Shown one piece after another: positions 62,209 to 64,000 of a stretch of 64,000 bases of DNA. The position numbers and the translations under genes were made by a program. This DNA comes from Dyadobacter sp. 50-39. Its GTDB lineage: Bacteria; Bacteroidota; Bacteroidia; Cytophagales; Spirosomataceae. A model generated the notes under the pieces. It did no database searches and was not told where the DNA came from. It saw only the letters and a program-made list of their open reading frames with translations. Within the stretch, counting starts at the first letter, position 1; every line of letters begins with the position of its first letter. The stretch lies in contig MKSR01000036.1 of assembly GCA_001898145.1 (NCBI GenBank), positions 290,898 to 354,897 of the forward strand, written 5' to 3'.

Positions 62209-62774
62209 ACAAGCGGGATAAGATATTGAAGAAGAACTTTTGAGAGTAACTCCGCTGTAAGTAGGCCGGCGATAAACCAGGCAATAGCTTTGGCACCACG
62301 AATATTTGTCGAAACTACAAAAGAATTGTACATCAGCGCAATCATCCAAATGCCCGGTATCAGCGTTATAATGATTGTTAGCGCTAGCATCGGATCATCG
62401 AGCTTTACCGGGTAAACTGGCAGAAATCCGATCAGCGCAGCAGGCAAAGTAGTTAATCTCGCCATCGCCAAGGTGCCCGCAACGTCTATAAGCCGAATTT
62501 TCGATTTTGAGAAGGCAATTCCAATTATATAGAAAACAGCTGTCACCGATGTCCAGGCAATAAATTGCTCCATTAGAAAAATTCCATATTTTCCTCCCGC
62601 GCCAAAATGAATGTCAATGGCTCCATCAAAATGTGCCTTGCTGAAATAAGAAACAATCGATGCCAAAAGCATGGCTGTCCAGCCTACCAGCAGCGCTGTT
62701 CCTCCCGCAATGTGGAGAAAGGGGTTGAACAGCGATCTGTATAAAGATGGTTTTGGTGTTGCAGTACTACTCAT
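62205..62774 (-). CDS. Polytopic membrane protein, YIP1-like
   Basis: A 189-aa membrane protein with about five helices (LLVGWTAMLLASIVSYF, EQFIAWTSVTAVFYIIGIAF, ALTIIITLIPGIWMIALMYN, AIAWFIAGLLTAELLSKVLL). The N-terminal LYRSLFNPFLHIAG and helix spacing resemble YIP1-family proteins of Bacteroidota. It overlaps the DUF2089 gene by 8 bp and the hydrolase start by 4 bp. Probably functions with both; role unknown. Confidence 0.75.
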   Translation of the reverse strand: MSSTATPKPSLYRSLFNPFLHIAGGTALLVGWTAMLLASIVSYFSKAHFDGAIDIHFGAGGKYGIFLMEQFIAWTSVTAVFYIIGIAFSKSKIRLIDVAGTLAMARLTTLPAALIGFLPVYPVKLDDPMLALTIIITLIPGIWMIALMYNSFVVSTNIRGAKAIAWFIAGLLTAELLSKVLLQYLIPLV

Positions 62775-63036
62775 TTTTGTTGATTTTTTGAATTAGGTCA
62801 TCCAGCATATTTCGAACAGTTGGATAACTGAGGCCAAGCTTTTGTGCCATTTCCTTAAGACTTCCGCTACTTCTTATGAAATCAATGGCAAACTGCTGAT
62901 CCTCGGATGACAGCTTAGCCAACGGCGGAAGGTCAAATTTGCCGGAGACCGCAGTTTCACATCGTTCACATCCAAGGCTGTTCACCTGCAATAATCCAGA
63001 ACAAGATGGACATGTAAAGGGCAGTTTCTTAATCAT
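62767..63036 (-). CDS. DUF2089-family zinc-ribbon/helix-turn-helix regulator
   Basis: An 89-aa protein: an N-terminal zinc ribbon with Cys9, Cys12, Cys23 and Cys26 (FTCPSCSGLLQV, GCERCETAV), then a helix-turn-helix (FIRSSGSLKEMAQKLGLSYP, TVRNMLDDLIQKI). DUF2089 proteins are small putative regulators found next to membrane-protein genes. It is the first gene of the minus-strand operon, and a tandem palindromic repeat starts 8 bp upstream of its ATG, suggesting autoregulation. Confidence 0.88.
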   Translation of the reverse strand: MIKKLPFTCPSCSGLLQVNSLGCERCETAVSGKFDLPPLAKLSSEDQQFAIDFIRSSGSLKEMAQKLGLSYPTVRNMLDDLIQKINKNE

Positions 63037-63043
63037 TGCTCTA

Positions 63044-63084
63044 CAAACTTAAATAATATTTAACACAAACTTAATAATATTTAA
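63044..63084. repeat. Tandem palindromic repeat upstream of the DUF2089 gene
   Basis: CAAACTTAAATAATATTTAA (63044-63063) and CAAACTTAATAATATTTAA (63066-63084) are near-identical direct repeats 22 bp apart, about two helical turns. The first contains TTAAATA-A-TATTTAA, a palindrome. Position and spacing fit two dimers binding side by side over the promoter. Confidence 0.6.
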
Positions 63085-63455
63085 TTATTATGAAACATAT
63101 CTCGGTCTAATCGTAGATCTGATGGAGTATTTCCATGCGACTGTGCGAAATATCTTCGGAGTAGACATGATGTGGGGATGTACTTGATATTTGTATTCCG
63201 CGACGATGAGTAGTTGCGATGAATGGTCATACCGGGGCTAATCGCCTGGCGGCTTTAGCAATGATAACAAGTCCGCCTTGATCAGAGGAAGGGCAGCAGG
63301 GTCCGTCGGAGAACCTTATGGGCTAATGGTCACATACCAGTCTTGCGATGGTACAGCCTTCGTTTACCACATTTGTATAATCGGTTTTACCCACCTTCTT
63401 ATAATGGAATCCAACAAGAAACACGTTCATGAGAAAGCAGTCGGCAGTACTGTAA
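63085..63455. other. Non-coding or degraded region, 371 bp
   Basis: No frame with protein-like composition. A plus-strand frame at 63278-63541 starts only with TTG and overlaps the pseudogene on the other strand, so I do not count it. Probably old coding sequence in decay. Confidence 0.4.
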
Positions 63456-63922
63456 TCATCGAACTGCTGATTGTAGTATTTGACCAGCTTTTAATATTCG
63501 TGGTAAAGCATCGGGAAAGCTTACAAAATCGGGAAAGCTAACAGTGCAAATCCAGAATATTACATAAATTACTAAGAGCCTGGCAGGCACATTCCACGGA
63601 AACCGCAGAAATAGTCTACCAACCCTGCCCAAACTGACGCAGCGTCGTATGACCGATAATGTGTGCCCAATAAAGCTCATAGTAGTCGGTCTTGAACGCG
63701 AATCGATGCTCATTTGCGGTCAATCGCCTTAGTTCGTGGTTTTCCGAAAGACTGTCTGGTTTGCTGTAATATGAAGGCTTCGCACTGTTCTGAATAGAAG
63801 GAGCGATTTCGTTCTACGAAATCCCTAAGCGTGCTCATCGGCCTTTGTTCACCCATTCCATGAATAATAATCACGGCCTGACGCTTAATGTATAGTCCTG
63901 GAATAGCTTTACACAGAAGCAA
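63456..63922 (-). pseudogene. Broken alpha/beta-hydrolase-like gene with HGMGEQRP motif
   Basis: Pieces of one protein occur in three minus-strand frames. The first has IKRQAVIIIHGMGEQRPMST and LRDFVERN; HGMGEQRPM is the start signature of a family of large hydrolase-like proteins. A second frame (near 63590-63720) reads FAFKTDYYELYWAHIIGHTT, which fits the same family. A third gives a membrane-like PARLLVIYVIFWICTVSF. At least two frameshifts and a stop separate them. The start appears to be TTG 63922. Dead gene. Confidence 0.6.
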
Positions 63923-63928
63923 AAACGG

Positions 63929-64000
63929 ATGAAAGCAAAAAGGAAGGAAGTCACGATCAAAAATCGAAAACCTTGGGAACGACTTACTGAGGTGGAAAAG
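63929..64000 (+). CDS. Start of an unidentified ORF, partial
   Basis: ATG at 63929 opens a basic reading frame (MKAKRKEVTIKNRKPWERLT, then EVEK) that is still open at the window edge. Only 24 codons are visible. The Lys/Arg-rich start would fit a transposase or DNA-binding protein, but no call is possible. Confidence 0.3.
   Translation, partial: MKAKRKEVTIKNRKPWERLTEVEK

Noticed and set aside
63278-63541. Plus-strand 87-codon frame
   Set aside because: Starts only at TTG, composition is not protein-like, and it overlaps better evidence for a minus-strand pseudogene.

Overview
The window comes from a Bacteroidota chromosome, most like Cytophagales (Dyadobacter/Spirosoma-like; inference). The reasons are a SusC-type TonB receptor preceded by FecR and an ECF sigma factor, several LytTR regulator/LytS-type kinase pairs, many AraC regulators (two forms typical of the phylum), frequent TTG/GTG starts and few Shine-Dalgarno sequences. 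No rRNA, tRNA or CRISPR array was seen.

Layout. 1-4.2 kb (minus): ECF sigma, FecR anti-sigma and a SusC-like receptor running off the left edge. 4.4-8.8 kb: an AraC/molybdopterin oxidoreductase/DUF819 operon and a membrane-anchored AraC regulator. 8.9-17.4 kb: an S41 peptidase, two LytTR/histidine-kinase pairs flanking a divergent ABC-2 exporter, and a lipoprotein. 17.7-23.8 kb: an AraC regulator, a TPR-type sensor kinase broken by an in-frame stop, and a RecD2 helicase. 23.9-25.7 kb: a tripartite hipB-hipS-hipT toxin-antitoxin locus behind three operators spaced exactly 61 bp apart. 25.8-35.1 kb: stress or small-molecule genes (AraC, HxlR, quinone-oxidoreductase-like MDR, SnoaL-like, broken LysR, TetR, SDR, aldo-keto reductase, AraC, class C beta-lactamase-like hydrolase, AraC). 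35.1-37.6 kb: an IS3-family insertion with 3-bp target duplication among gene debris.

37.6-57.5 kb (plus) is the main catabolic island: a LacI-type regulator, two alpha/alpha-toroid proteins, a sugar isomerase, a GH28 enzyme, a 1780-residue fused enzyme with a GH20-like Asp-Glu pair, a TonB receptor without SusD, a NagB-like protein, an ExuT-type MFS transporter, a copper amine oxidase and a small membrane protein. Three copies of a 16-bp palindrome (consensus TCGTGCACGTGCACGA) precede its first two enzyme genes and are the likely LacI operators. The set suggests uptake and breakdown of an acidic and/or amino-sugar-containing glycan; the substrate cannot be read from sequence.

57.6-60.0 kb: a decayed IS3-family element with a group II intron (reverse transcriptase, intact domain V) inside its transposase gene. 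60.0-63.1 kb (minus): a DUF2089 zinc-ribbon regulator, a membrane protein, an alpha/beta hydrolase and a DUF3784 protein, forming an operon with a tandem palindromic repeat upstream. The right end holds a decayed hydrolase-like pseudogene and the start of an unidentified ORF.
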